From Evansella sp. LMS18 (GTDB lineage: Bacteria; Bacillota; Bacilli; Bacillales; Salisediminibacteriaceae): a stretch of DNA of 64,000 nt. The stretch is from contig NZ_CP093301.1 of NCBI RefSeq assembly GCF_024362785.1, positions 1,240,001 to 1,304,000 of the forward strand. The letters run 5' to 3'. Below the pieces are notes generated by a model. The model was not told the origin of the DNA. It worked only from the letters and a program-made list of their open reading frames with translations, and ran no database searches. How positions within the stretch are numbered: the stretch's first letter is position 1; every line of letters begins with the position of its first letter. Below, one piece after another: positions 18,469-27,870 of this stretch. The position numbers and the translations under genes were made by a program.

Positions 18469-19773
18469 TTATTTTTCCAAATACCTCATCAGCATCCTGG
18501 CGTACGTCTCCACGCCTGCTGCCAGCACCCCTTCGTCAAAGTCAAACTCAGGGTGGTGATGCCCTGCTGGGAGTGGCGTTCCGAAGAGCATGTATGTCGC
18601 CTTCCCGCCGTTTTCCTGGACCCTTTTCATCATATAAGTGGCATCCTCGGAACCCCCGAGCGACAATCTCGGAATTACCCGGCTGATGCGGCCGCTTCCT
18701 TCCACTGCCCGCTCAACTTCCTCAACAAACCATTCATCACTTCCCGCACCGATCCCTTGCCCCACAACTTCGATTTCCGCTTCCACATTATGCATTGCTG
18801 CGGCAGCTTCAATCACACGCTTCGCTTCCTGGGCCATATACTCATTGAGCTCCGTTGTTTCCCCGCGGGTTTCCAGTTCCAGCTTTCCAAAATCGGAAAT
18901 AATGTTCCTTCCGCTGCCAGCTTCAATCCGGCCAACATTAATCCTTGTTGCACCTCCTGAATGGCGGGAGATACCATGCAAATGAACAGCTGCAGATGCC
19001 GCAGCCAGAAGAGCGTTATTTCCATCCTGAGGAGCTACTCCTGCATGGGCCGATTTCCCGTGAAAAACAACGTTTATTTTGCTCGTTGCCAGGAAGCCGT
19101 CTGTCCCGGCCGCAATCGCACCAACCTCCATGGAAGTAATCCCTATATGGCCCGACAGGAAGTAATCCACCTCGTCAAGCCAGCCTTTTTCCACCATGGA
19201 AACAGCTCCTCTGCTCCCTTCTTCTGCCGGCTGGAAGATAAGCGTGATTTTTCCTTTCAGATCGTTCTTAACCTCAGCAATAAACCGGGCAAGTCCAATT
19301 CCTATTGTTGTATGGCCGTCATGGGCGCAGGCGTGCATTCTTCCTTTCCACTTGGAAGAAAATCCTTCCTTTGCAGGGAGGTGGCTGTCAATAACCGCCT
19401 CTTTTATCGGAAGGGCATCTATATCGAACCGAAAGGCCAGGTGCGGCCCCTCAACTCCAGAATCATAGGAGGCAGCCAGCCCTGTATGCCCTCCGCTCAT
19501 TTTTGCGATAAACTCCTCTGGAACACCGAGGGAACGAGCCCGTTCTTCTGCCTCGGCAAGCTCTTCAGCCTCTGGCACTCCCATTCGCGCTTCTGAAACA
19601 AGTGCATCCTGGCCAACTGCCAATGTAAAACCGAGTCCTTCCAGTTCACTGGCAATCCGCCATGTAGTGTAGTACTCCGTCCAGCCGGTTTCCGGATGCT
19701 GGTGCAACTCCCTCCTCAAACTCTCAAGAGCATCCTTTTGTCCGGCTAAAAAACTATTAATCTGCTCATTCAT
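18469..19773 (-). CDS. M20 amidohydrolase, AbgA-like (p-aminobenzoyl-glutamate hydrolase subunit A type)
   Basis: M20 peptidase-family protein of about 434 residues close in layout to AbgA, which with AbgB cleaves p-aminobenzoyl-glutamate. Metal-site motifs: FRFDIDALPI, GRMHACAHDGHTTIG, and QPAEEGSRGA with the catalytic Glu pair. The insert of about 60 residues between ELHQHPETGWTE and the first metal motif is AbgA-like. I choose ATG at 19773 (MNEQIN), overlapping the upstream stop by 8 bases and preceded by GGGAGCAGGG; an in-frame ATG at 19800 lies inside the upstream gene. Co-transcribed with the next M20 gene and downstream of an AbgT transporter. Confidence 0.88.
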   Translation of the reverse strand: MNEQINSFLAGQKDALESLRRELHQHPETGWTEYYTTWRIASELEGLGFTLAVGQDALVSEARMGVPEAEELAEAEERARSLGVPEEFIAKMSGGHTGLAASYDSGVEGPHLAFRFDIDALPIKEAVIDSHLPAKEGFSSKWKGRMHACAHDGHTTIGIGLARFIAEVKNDLKGKITLIFQPAEEGSRGAVSMVEKGWLDEVDYFLSGHIGITSMEVGAIAAGTDGFLATSKINVVFHGKSAHAGVAPQDGNNALLAAASAAVHLHGISRHSGGATRINVGRIEAGSGRNIISDFGKLELETRGETTELNEYMAQEAKRVIEAAAAMHNVEAEIEVVGQGIGAGSDEWFVEEVERAVEGSGRISRVIPRLSLGGSEDATYMMKRVQENGGKATYMLFGTPLPAGHHHPEFDFDEGVLAAGVETYARMLMRYLEK

Positions 19774-20971
19774 TTTTCCCTGCTCCCTTATACAGAGCAT
19801 CTACAGCCACCTGTGCCATCATTTCAGTGCCGTACACAATTGCCCGCTCATCGATTTTAAACTGCGGGTCATGGAGCGGCTTTTGTTTTTCCACACCAGG
19901 CAGGGCTGTACCGAGCCAGAAATAAGCTCCAGGATATTTCAAAAGGAACCGGCTGAAATCTTCCCCTCCAAGGACAGGGTTCACCTCTGGAGCCGCACTG
20001 TCCCCATACATTTCCTTTGCAGTATCCGTCACATGTTCCGCCCATTCTGCATGGTTCACCGTCGCCGGGTATCCGTCGTAATACTCAATGGTTGCGGAAG
20101 CCTCCATGGATTCAGCAACCCCGTTAACAATCGTATGGAAACGCCTTTTCACCATTTCCTTCGTCTCCGGTTTATAGGTTCTGATCGTTCCTTCAATGGT
20201 CACTTTGCTTGCGATAACGTTGTACCTGCTTCCCCCGTCGATGCGGCCTACTGTCAGGACAGCAGAGTCGACCGGGTCTACGTTTCTGCTGACGATTGTC
20301 TGCAGGCTGGAAATCACATTGTTGGCCACAATAATCGCGTCCACCGTCTGATGCGGCATGCTCGCATGGCCGCCAGCACCATTAATAACTATTTTGAATC
20401 TGTCAGATGCGCCCATGATCGGTCCCGGAACACAGCCGATCTGTCCAACCGGGAGGTCAGGCCACACATGCTGGGCAAAAATCATGTCTGGTTCGTGTTC
20501 ATCAAAGACTCCGTCCTCCATCATCGGCTGAGCGCCGCCTATTGGGGTGATTTCTTCAGATGGCTGAAAAACAAGAAGCACTTTTCCTGGCAGCTCGTCC
20601 TTCATGCTGTTAAGTATTTTCCCTGCTCCAAGAAGCATCGCTGTGTGCGCATCATGTCCGCAAGCGTGCATTTTTCCCGGCACTTTGGAAATATACGGGT
20701 GGTCATTTTCTTCATGGATCGGAAGAGCATCCATGTCGGCCCGGAGCGCTACAGTCGGCCCTGGTCTGTCTCCTTCAATAACACCAAGCACTCCATGCTC
20801 CGCATAGCCTGTTTTAAATGGAATTCCGTACTCTGTCAGTTTCTCCTGGACTTTTTTAGATGTTTCCACTTCCTCGCCGCTAAGCTCGGGGTTTTGGTGG
20901 AAATGCCTTCTGATGGAAACTACTTCGTCAAAATGTTTTTCTCCTAGTCCTTTTACGGTTGGCTTATTCAT
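19766..20971 (-). CDS. M20 amidohydrolase, hippurate/IAA-amino-acid hydrolase type
   Basis: M20D-type amidohydrolase of 401 residues. Motifs: RADMDALPI, GKMHACGHDAHTAMLLG (metal Cys and His residues), QPSEEITPIGGA (catalytic Glu pair) and a late GGEDFSRF metal site. Family members hydrolyse N-acyl, N-benzoyl or auxin-type amino-acid conjugates. It overlaps the AbgA-like gene by a few bases, so the two are translated together and could form a heteromeric enzyme as AbgA/AbgB do, although this protein is shorter than AbgB. Confidence 0.88.
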   Translation of the reverse strand: MNKPTVKGLGEKHFDEVVSIRRHFHQNPELSGEEVETSKKVQEKLTEYGIPFKTGYAEHGVLGVIEGDRPGPTVALRADMDALPIHEENDHPYISKVPGKMHACGHDAHTAMLLGAGKILNSMKDELPGKVLLVFQPSEEITPIGGAQPMMEDGVFDEHEPDMIFAQHVWPDLPVGQIGCVPGPIMGASDRFKIVINGAGGHASMPHQTVDAIIVANNVISSLQTIVSRNVDPVDSAVLTVGRIDGGSRYNVIASKVTIEGTIRTYKPETKEMVKRRFHTIVNGVAESMEASATIEYYDGYPATVNHAEWAEHVTDTAKEMYGDSAAPEVNPVLGGEDFSRFLLKYPGAYFWLGTALPGVEKQKPLHDPQFKIDERAIVYGTEMMAQVAVDALYKGAGKNE

Positions 20972-21060
20972 GTGATGTATCCCTCCATCGAATTTTTATG
21001 TAGAGTTCTATAGTTTTTAGTTCCTTTGAAAAATTGAAACTATTTCACTTGCTGGTCCAT

Positions 21061-21358
21061 GTTGTTGATTCTAGCTCCAGGTTGCTCGCGTTCCGCGGGC
21101 GGTTCGGGAGCCTCCTTATCAGGTGTCTCTTCCTCTGAGAGTATTGCTTCGCTGCCATACCCGTCGAGACAACTTGCAGTGTTTCAGGATGTTTGGCTCG
21201 TTGCTGCGCACCTGTGGGGTCTCCCCTGAACTCGCTTTTCCCGCCCAGGAAAGAGCGCTGCTTCGTCGAGTATGCTTCGATTTGTCTCGACGGATAAACT
21301 CCATAGCGAAGCTGGCAGAGGAAGAGACAGTCTCGCACCTTACGCTATAATCAACTTG
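21061..21358. repeat. Inverted-repeat element, MITE-like, in the AbgT-M20 spacer
   Basis: Outer arms GTTGATTCTAGC (from 21063) and its near complement near 21340-21352, and strong inner arms 21124-21172 and 21282-21329 (first 14 and last 11 bases identical when inverted), enclose a central segment. Parts at 21085-21100 (CTCGCGTTCCGCGGGC) and 21229-21250 (CTCGCTTTTCCCGCCC) are inverted relatives of the dispersed elements at 23.3 and 62.2 kb. It appears to be a rearranged member of that family. No gene is seen in 20972-21466. Confidence 0.65.
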
Positions 21359-21393
21359 TTTAGAATTTAAAATCTAATTCTCACACAGCCTTT

Positions 21394-21431
21394 ATATAAA
21401 CCCAAAGGGAGCCAAGTTTTTCACCTGCTCC
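21394..21431 (-). terminator. Terminator of abgT
   Basis: Minus strand: GGGAGCAGGTGAAAAACTTG then GCTCCC, a 6-bp stem with a long loop, followed by TTTGGGTTTATAT. Weak stem but well placed, about 35 bases after the stop codon. Confidence 0.5.
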
Positions 21432-21466
21432 CTTCAGCATAACATTTACAACCTCTTAACAGTGGT

Positions 21467-23008
21467 TTACTGGTTAATATACATTTCCACTCCTGGGCCG
21501 ATTGGGAGTCCAAGCAGTGTCCAGGCGATAAAGATAACGATCCAGAAACCAAGGAAGAACAACGCGTACGGAAGCATCATTGCGAACAATGTTCCGAACC
21601 CTGCTTTTTTATCATAGTCACGCATGAACGCGAGCACCACTAACATATACGGGTTCAGCGGTGTAATGATATTTGTTGCTGAATCCCCAAGGCGGTATGC
21701 CAGCTGGACATATGCCGGGTTGTAATCAAGCAGCATGAACATCGGGATAAAAATCGGCGCCATGAGTGCCCACTGGGCGGAGCCGCTGAAGATAAACATG
21801 TTCAGTACAGCTGTCAGCAGAGTAAAGCCTACAATAACATAGATTCCTGTTAAGTTAGCATTCTGTAAAAATTCCGCGCTGTTTACTGCAATCCAGATTC
21901 CAAGGTTGCTCCAGTTAAAGTAAGCGATAAACTGTGCAGCTGCGAATATGAGGACGATATACGCCGACATGTCCTTCATTGCTTCTGCCATATAGTTTGG
22001 AATATCTTTCGTCCCTTTGATTTTTCCAACCGTCATCCCGTAAGCGATAGCAACAGAGATGAAGAAGAATAAGATAATCGGGATGATACCGCTCAGGAAC
22101 GGCGATGGAACAATTCCACCGTCCTCTCCACGGAGAGGAGCATTTTCCGGAAGGAGCGCAAGCATAATGAGTCCGATATAGATAAGACCTGTAATTAAAG
22201 CGTTGCGAAGCCCGCGGTTTTCCTCATCTGTAACTTTTTCAAGACGTTTCTCCGCGTCACCTTCATACTTGCCAAGCTTCGGCTCAATAATTTTTTCCGT
22301 TACGAATGCTCCGACGACCATAAGCATAACAACGGAGAAAATCATGAAGAACCAGTTATCTACCGGAGTAACAACCATATTAGGGTCTATCGTCTGGGCA
22401 ACCTCCGTAGAAATTCCGGAAAGCAATGCGTCTGTCCCGGCAATGAAGATGTTTGCTGTAAAACCTGCTCCGGCACCGGCAAATCCGGCTGCAAGACCTG
22501 CCAGCGGATGTCTTCCAAGCCCGTAGAACACCATCGCTGCCAGTGGGGGCACAATGATAAATGCCGCATCTGACGCAAGGTTTCCGATTACACCTGCGAA
22601 AAGAACAGCATAGGTAACTAATGCAGGCGGAGCATTAATGATCGACTTTCTCATGAACGCCTGAATCAGCCCTACTTTCTGGGCAAGCCCGATACCGAGC
22701 ATCATTACAAGTACAAGGCCAAGCGGTGCGAAGCCTGTAAAATTATCAAGCATGGAATCAATAATATAGCGAAGACCTTCTCCCGATAATAAGCTGCGGA
22801 TAGCCATTTCTTCCTGTGTCCCAGGGTGAACGACACTTACGCCAAAAACGCTTACAATCGCGGAAACAACAATAACTGTCAGTGCAAGATAGACGAACAG
22901 GATAAACGGATGGGGAAGTTTATTACCAACCTTTTCGACTCCGTCCAGAAAACGCATAAATAAGCTTTTCTTCTCTGTTCCCTCGTGCTGTAAATTTGGT
23001 TCTGTCAT
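21467..23008 (-). CDS. abgT: AbgT-family transporter
   Basis: Integral membrane protein of 513 residues with about nine to eleven hydrophobic segments, matching the AbgT family (p-aminobenzoyl-glutamate importers; some members export sulfa drugs). Family-type stretches include GNLASDAAFIIVPPLAAMVF (about 146-165), FSGSAQWALMAPIFIPMFML (about 407-426) and the C-terminal RLGDSATNIITPLNPYMLVV (about 445-464). Three M20 hydrolases lie downstream on the same strand, supporting import followed by cleavage. A 495-base gap with an inverted-repeat element separates it from them. Confidence 0.92.
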   Translation of the reverse strand: MTEPNLQHEGTEKKSLFMRFLDGVEKVGNKLPHPFILFVYLALTVIVVSAIVSVFGVSVVHPGTQEEMAIRSLLSGEGLRYIIDSMLDNFTGFAPLGLVLVMMLGIGLAQKVGLIQAFMRKSIINAPPALVTYAVLFAGVIGNLASDAAFIIVPPLAAMVFYGLGRHPLAGLAAGFAGAGAGFTANIFIAGTDALLSGISTEVAQTIDPNMVVTPVDNWFFMIFSVVMLMVVGAFVTEKIIEPKLGKYEGDAEKRLEKVTDEENRGLRNALITGLIYIGLIMLALLPENAPLRGEDGGIVPSPFLSGIIPIILFFFISVAIAYGMTVGKIKGTKDIPNYMAEAMKDMSAYIVLIFAAAQFIAYFNWSNLGIWIAVNSAEFLQNANLTGIYVIVGFTLLTAVLNMFIFSGSAQWALMAPIFIPMFMLLDYNPAYVQLAYRLGDSATNIITPLNPYMLVVLAFMRDYDKKAGFGTLFAMMLPYALFFLGFWIVIFIAWTLLGLPIGPGVEMYINQ

Positions 23009-23287
23009 ACAAACACCTTCCTTCTGAATATGTAGTGGATTGGAGTAATTAAGGAAGATTCCTCGTTAATGATAAAAGCTTCTGAAAGGACCATACAGAA
23101 CCGGGAGCGTGAAGCTGCTGCCTTGCCAGCCTGTCTCCCTTCCTGGAGGTTTCCCATCCCTTTTTTGAACCCCGACCATTTAAGGAATGTTTCCTTAATT
23201 ATTCCGTATTTTTACACTATCACAGATTTTTTTATTTGTCTGCAAAAATTTTTAGGTGCTTCCCAAATCAACTCTGAAACATGATAG

Positions 23288-23528
23288 GAAATTCCATATA
23301 TAGGCTATGAAGAAAGACGGACATTACTTTTAGATTGCAGCAAAAGACGGCGACTCTGGCGGGAAAAGCGCAAGCTGAAAATCCATTTTTGACGGCGATC
23401 AACCGGTAAAAATTAGTTGAAGCTGTGCCCGCAGAACGCGTCCGTCTGAAGCGTAAATCAAACAACATAGTAACTTTTTAAGAGAATATTCTCAATAAAG
23501 TTGTAATCTTGAATTATGAAATTGAATG
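23288..23528 (+). repeat. Dispersed ~240-bp element, copy A
   Basis: Shares long near-identical blocks with 62128-62370, such as CTGGCGGGAAAAGCGC, CTGAAAATCCATTTTTGACG and GCCCGCAGAACGCGTCCGTC, and similarity continues to ATCTTGAATTATGAAAT. Internal imperfect inverted arms are at 23346-23363 and 23428-23446. It resembles the GCGGGAA...CCCGCGGAA repeats common in Bacillus genomes. It lies upstream of hom. The 66-codon minus ORF inside is not taken as a gene. Confidence 0.85.
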
Positions 23529-23558
23529 CAGTTAAAAAAATAAAATTTCTTCTCAAAA

Positions 23559-23572
23559 GGAAAACGCTTACA
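23559..23572 (+). promoter_or_regulatory. cre-like site upstream of hom
   Basis: GGAAAACGCTTACA matches the CcpA consensus TGWNANCGNTNWCA except at the first base. It lies 80-90 bases upstream of the hom -35 box. CcpA action is inferred. Confidence 0.4.
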
Positions 23573-23650
23573 CTTGTCGAAGTCCTTGAGTAGCACGAGC
23601 CTGGGAAAAAGCAGATTTAAAGTTCACCTCCTCCCGCCGGTAATTTCATG

Positions 23651-23680
23651 TTGCATTTAATGGTCATCCAACCCTATAAT
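23651..23680 (+). promoter_or_regulatory. Promoter of hom-thrC-thrB
   Basis: -35 TTGCAT (23651-23656), 18-base spacer, -10 TATAAT (23675-23680), start expected near 23687. No T-box leader is visible in the roughly 50-nt 5' region. Confidence 0.7.
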
Positions 23681-23735
23681 GTCTCTTATACAAAGACAAA
23701 GGTACACAATAAAAGGACATAAAAGGGTGAGGAAA

Positions 23736-25034
23736 ATGAAAGACGTAATTTCTGTAGGGCTTTTAGGTTTAGGAACTGTTGGAAGCGGAGTCGTTCATCT
23801 TATAGACAATCACCAGGATAAATTAAAACACCAGGTTGGCTGCAATGTTAAAGTCACAAAAATCCTTGTCAGCCAGCTTGAGAAAAAGCGCGATGTGCAG
23901 ACCAATGGATCCAGGCTTACGATAAATCCGGAAGACATTCTCGAAGATACAGATATCGATGTTGTCATTGAGGTCATGGGAGGAGTAGAAACTGCGCGGG
24001 AATATGTGTTAAAGGCACTCAGGAACCATAAACATGTAGTAACCGCCAACAAGGACCTGATGGCGTTACACGGAAAAGAGCTTCTCCAGGCAGCTGCCGA
24101 AAATGGCTGTGATCTTTTCTACGAAGCAAGCGTTGCCGCCGGAATTCCGATTTTAAGAAGTCTTACGGAAGGTCTTTCCTCTGACAGAATCACTAAAATG
24201 ATGGGTATCGTCAATGGGACAACCAATTACATACTCACTAAGATGAGCCAGGAAGGCCGGGGATATGACGAAGTGCTGAAAGAAGCACAGGAGCTCGGTT
24301 TTGCGGAAGCGGACCCAACCTCGGATGTGGAAGGGCTTGATGCGGCCAGAAAAATCGCAATTTTAGGAACACTCGGTTTTTCCATGCACATTGATCTGGA
24401 TGACGTGTCCGTTTCCGGGATTTCATCCGTAACAGCCGAAGACCTGGAATATTGCAGACAGCTCGGATACACGATGAAACTCGTTGGCATTGCAAGCCGC
24501 ACAGACGAAAAGGCAGAAGTAAGCGTGGAGCCGGCTCTTCTCCCGGATTCCCATCCTCTTGCCTCCGTCCATAATGAATTTAACGCCATCTACGTGTACG
24601 GCGAGGCTGTTGGAGAAACGATGTTTTACGGGCCGGGGGCCGGAAAACTCCCTACGGCTACTGCTGTGGTTTCCGACCTTGTGGAAGTGCTGAAAAATAT
24701 GCGCCTTGATGTTAATGGAAACAGTGCTGTCATTCCCCAGTTCGCCAAAAAACTGAAAACAGAAGATGAAGTTTTTGCAAAGTATTTTCTGCGCATTCAC
24801 GCTAAAGACAAACCTGGCACATTTGCCGCATTGACTACACTGTTTTCGGAGCTGGAAATCAGCCTGGAAAAAATCCTGCAGCTCCCTTTGAAAAACAGCG
24901 GGCTTGCAGAAATAATTATCGTTACCCACAAAGCTGCCAAGAGTGATTATAAAAATGTCCTCCGCCAGCTGGACCTCCTGGAGGAAGTCGTGGAAGTAAA
25001 AAGCAGCTACCGGGTAGAAGGAGATGAGAGCTAG
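23736..25034 (+). CDS. hom: Homoserine dehydrogenase
   Basis: NAD(P)-dependent reduction of aspartate semialdehyde to homoserine, the branch point to threonine and methionine. The Rossmann motif [10 protein letters not shown] is at the N-terminus, the homoserine dehydrogenase signature region follows ([16 protein letters not shown]), and a C-terminal ACT domain of about 80 residues suggests feedback control by an amino acid. I choose ATG at 23736, giving 432 residues as in B. subtilis, preceded by AAGGGTGAGG; the longer frame from 23679 would start in the promoter region. First gene of hom-thrC-thrB; its stop TAG shares one base with the thrC start. Confidence 0.95.
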   Translation: MKDVISVGLLGLGTVGSGVVHLIDNHQDKLKHQVGCNVKVTKILVSQLEKKRDVQTNGSRLTINPEDILEDTDIDVVIEVMGGVETAREYVLKALRNHKHVVTANKDLMALHGKELLQAAAENGCDLFYEASVAAGIPILRSLTEGLSSDRITKMMGIVNGTTNYILTKMSQEGRGYDEVLKEAQELGFAEADPTSDVEGLDAARKIAILGTLGFSMHIDLDDVSVSGISSVTAEDLEYCRQLGYTMKLVGIASRTDEKAEVSVEPALLPDSHPLASVHNEFNAIYVYGEAVGETMFYGPGAGKLPTATAVVSDLVEVLKNMRLDVNGNSAVIPQFAKKLKTEDEVFAKYFLRIHAKDKPGTFAALTTLFSELEISLEKILQLPLKNSGLAEIIIVTHKAAKSDYKNVLRQLDLLEEVVEVKSSYRVEGDES

Positions 25035-26107
25035 TGATATGGAACGGATTACTAAGAGGATATAAAGAATATTTGCCGGTTAATGAGGAAACTCCCCTTC
25101 TCACTTTGCAGGAAGGGAACACTCCCCTCATCCCCCTTGAACGCCTGTCTGAAAAATGGGATGTGGAAATTTTTGCGAAATACGATGGCGCTAACCCTAC
25201 TGGTTCATTCAAAGACAGGGGGATGGTAATGGCTGTTGCAAAAGCAAAAGAAGAAGGTGCGGAAGGGGTCATGTGCGCGTCAACAGGCAACACATCCGCT
25301 TCCGCCGCTGCTTACGCTGCCCGGGCCGGCCTTCGCTGTATCATCATCATCCCTGAAGGAAAAATCGCCATGGGGAAGCTTGCCCAGGCGATCGTTTACG
25401 GTGCGGAAGTTTACTCCATTGAAGGAAATTTTGACGATGCGTTAAAAATGGTGCGGAAGTTTTGTGAAGACTCCCCTATTGCACTAGTAAACTCTGTAAA
25501 CCCGTACCGGATTGAAGGCCAGAAAACAGCCGCATTTGAAGTGGTGGACCAGCTCGGAGGAATCGCTCCAGATGTGCTGGCCATTCCGGTAGGCAACGCC
25601 GGAAATATTACCGCTTACTGGAAGGGCTTCACCGAATACCATGAAGCCCGTGGTTCCGGCCTGCCTCAAATGAGAGGGTTTGAAGCTGAAGGCTCCGCCG
25701 CCATCGTTAAAGGAGAAGTAATCGAGTCCCCTGAAACACTCGCTACTGCTATCCGTATCGGTAATCCTGCCAGCTGGAGCCAGGCAGAGAACGCGGCAGA
25801 ACAATCAGGGGGAAAAATTGATTTCGTCACTGACCAGGAAATACTTGAAGCTTATCAGCTCCTCGCCCGGGAAGAAGGTATTTTCGCTGAGCCTGCTTCC
25901 TGTGCTTCCATCGCTGGCATCAAAAAGCAGCTGGCCAGCGGGGAAATCAACAAAGGAGCAAAAATCGCGGCAGTTCTGACAGGCAACGGACTGAAGGATC
26001 CTGACTGCGCAATCGATCACGCACTTGTAAAACCTTTTAAACTGCCAAACGATGAATCTGTTGTTTTCAGAGAAATACTGGGGAGAAGCGGAAGTGCGAG
26101 GCAATGA
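25034..26107 (+). CDS. thrC: Threonine synthase
   Basis: PLP enzyme converting O-phosphohomoserine to threonine. 357 residues, close to the short Bacillus type. The PLP lysine is Lys60 in [10 protein letters not shown], and a GNAGN phosphate-binding loop follows near residue 190. It starts with GTG at 25034, overlapping the hom stop by one base, with AAGGAGATGAG just upstream. The stop overlaps the thrB start (ATGA at 26104). Confidence 0.96.
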   Translation: MIWNGLLRGYKEYLPVNEETPLLTLQEGNTPLIPLERLSEKWDVEIFAKYDGANPTGSFKDRGMVMAVAKAKEEGAEGVMCASTGNTSASAAAYAARAGLRCIIIIPEGKIAMGKLAQAIVYGAEVYSIEGNFDDALKMVRKFCEDSPIALVNSVNPYRIEGQKTAAFEVVDQLGGIAPDVLAIPVGNAGNITAYWKGFTEYHEARGSGLPQMRGFEAEGSAAIVKGEVIESPETLATAIRIGNPASWSQAENAAEQSGGKIDFVTDQEILEAYQLLAREEGIFAEPASCASIAGIKKQLASGEINKGAKIAAVLTGNGLKDPDCAIDHALVKPFKLPNDESVVFREILGRSGSARQ

Positions 26108-27003
26108 AGCTCACTGTTACAGTCCCCGCCAGCACAGCTAACATGGGACCAGGCTTCGACTCCGTAGGCATGGCATTGAACCGTTATATAAAAATCCAGG
26201 TGAGCCCGGCCAGCGAATGGAGGATAACTTTCAGCTCGGGGAAAAATCTCGATGGCCTGCCGGCAAATAAAGATAATTTAATTTACCAGACAGCTGCTTC
26301 TGTCGCCTCTGACTACGGGCGCACTCTTCCCCCATGTGAGCTTATCATAGAAAGCGAAATTCCATTATCACGAGGGATGGGAAGCAGTGCCGCAGCGATC
26401 GTTGCCGGAATCGAGCTTGCTAATGTCCTTCTGGATTTACAGCTGGATGACGGGGAAAAATTAAGGCGGGCCTCTGTTACGGAAGGGCACCCGGACAATG
26501 TAGCCGCTGCTTTGTATGGGGGGCTAGTTATCGGGAGCCACCGGGCAGAGGAAACAGATGTGATTTCCGGAGGAGTCCCGGAGGTTGATATTGTTGCTGT
26601 CATTCCTCCGTATGAATTGAAGACGAAACATTCCCGGAACAGCCTGCCGGAGCAGTTCACTTTTCCGGAAGCGGTAGCTGCAAGCAGCATCAGCAATGTC
26701 CTTGTTGCGGCTCTGCTGCAAAACAACTGGCCTCTCGCAGGGAAAATGATGCGTAATGACCTTTTTCATCAGGCTTACCGAAAAAAGCTGGTACGTGAGC
26801 TCGATGAGGTCTCGGCTACTGTAGAAGACACCGACGTTTATGGTGTTTCCCTCAGCGGAGCAGGGCCGACAGTTTTATGCTATGCTCCCGTTGGCAGCGG
26901 ACAGGAAGTTTTAGATACTCTTCAGGAAGCAGGGGACTTTTCCGGACACGAGGTAGCGCTGCTAAAGGTTTCTGAACAAGGGGTTAAAGTGGAGTACGAA
27001 TAA
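26104..27003 (+). CDS. thrB: Homoserine kinase
   Basis: GHMP-family kinase of 299 residues that makes O-phosphohomoserine for ThrC. The ATP-binding GHMP motif [10 protein letters not shown] is near residues 89-98 and the N-terminal [17 protein letters not shown] is characteristic of ThrB. Starts within the ATGA overlap with thrC and ends the operon, followed by a strong terminator. Confidence 0.96.
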   Translation: MKLTVTVPASTANMGPGFDSVGMALNRYIKIQVSPASEWRITFSSGKNLDGLPANKDNLIYQTAASVASDYGRTLPPCELIIESEIPLSRGMGSSAAAIVAGIELANVLLDLQLDDGEKLRRASVTEGHPDNVAAALYGGLVIGSHRAEETDVISGGVPEVDIVAVIPPYELKTKHSRNSLPEQFTFPEAVAASSISNVLVAALLQNNWPLAGKMMRNDLFHQAYRKKLVRELDEVSATVEDTDVYGVSLSGAGPTVLCYAPVGSGQEVLDTLQEAGDFSGHEVALLKVSEQGVKVEYE

Positions 27004-27059
27004 AGTAAGTTGTTGGCTCTGTGGGCAGCAGATCAGATCCATCTCCATATAGAAGTTTT

Positions 27060-27095
27060 AAGCACAGCTTTTTTGTAGAGAAGCTGTGCTTTTTA
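27060..27095 (+). terminator. Terminator of hom-thrC-thrB
   Basis: AAGCACAGCTT (27060-27070) pairs with AAGCTGTGCTT (27081-27091) and is followed by TTTTA, 57 bases after the thrB stop. Confidence 0.9.
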
Positions 27096-27103
27096 CTTCA
27101 GGT

Positions 27104-27720
27104 AACGAATCGCCCTCTTGCGTTACCTCAGCAGGCATCATTCGCTCACTCAGGGAACGAATCATTCTCTTGCGTTACTTCAGCCCGCACCTTTCGCTCA
27201 CTCAGGGAACGAATCATTCTCTTGCGTTACTTCAGCACGCACCTTTCGCTCACTCAGGGAACGAATCATCCTCTTTCGTTACCTCGACCCGGACAATTCG
27301 CTCACTCAGGGAACGAATCACCCTCTTGCGTTACTTCAGCACGCACCATTCGCTCACTCAGGGAACGAATCATTCTCTTGCGTTACTTCAGCACGCACCT
27401 TTCGCTCACTCACGGAACGAATCGCCCTCTTGCGTTACCTCAGCACGCACCTTTCGCTCACTCACGGAACGAATCGCCCTCTTGCGTTACTTCAGCACGC
27501 ACCTTTCGCTCACTCAGGGAACGAATCGCCCTCTTGCGTTACCTCAGCACGCACCTTTCGCTCACTCAGGGAACGAATCGCCCTCTTGCGTTACTTCAGC
27601 ACGCACCTTTCGCTCACTCAGGGAACGAATCGCCCTCTTGCGTTACCTCAGCATGCACCATTCGCTCACTCAGGGAACGAATCCCCCCTTGCGTTACAAC
27701 CAGGCTCTTTAAATTATCCC
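27104..27720 (+). repeat. 52-bp tandem repeat array 2
   Basis: AACGAAT recurs twelve times at an exact 52-base step from 27104 to 27676. Unit pattern: AACGAATCGCCCTCTTGCGT, TACTTCAGCACGCACC, TTTCGCTCACTCAGGG. The whole spacer between the thrB terminator and the mqnB leader is filled. Because 52 is not a multiple of three, all three plus frames stay open (ORFs of 208-242 codons); these are not taken as genes. Phase-aligned it matches the arrays at 34.6 kb and 49.7 kb (both inverted) and, more weakly, 16.3 kb. Confidence 0.97.
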
Positions 27721-27822
27721 TTTCTACTAACCAAAACCGTATAATATAAGCATTAGCTTAGAAGGCATAAAATATATAAAGAGTTAAATCAGCCCGCTCA
27801 CTTTTCAACGGATGAATTATCA

Positions 27823-27840
27823 CTTACTATATTTAGTAAG
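27823..27840. promoter_or_regulatory. Palindrome in the mqnB leader
   Basis: CTTACTA-TATT-TAGTAAG, a perfect 7-bp inverted repeat 30 bases upstream of the mqnB start. It has the look of an operator; the binding protein is unknown. Confidence 0.4.
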
Positions 27841-27870
27841 ACAGGTTTTAATTAGTTAGGAGAAGAACAT

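Noticed and set aside
23268-23468. 66-codon minus ORF
   Set aside because: Lies entirely within the dispersed element, which has drifted in the other copy without keeping this frame.
23500-23735. T-box or amino-acid riboswitch in front of hom
   Set aside because: No T-box motif or anti-terminator hairpin is visible and the leader is only about 50 nt.
24227-24929. Long minus-strand ORFs opposite hom
   Set aside because: Shadow frames of a high-confidence gene, with no domain or start signal.
27021-27749. Three overlapping plus-strand ORFs of 208-242 codons with repeated peptide
   Set aside because: They are the three frames of the 52-bp array; the period is not a multiple of three, so each frame cycles through the same peptides. 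No ribosome site or known domain.
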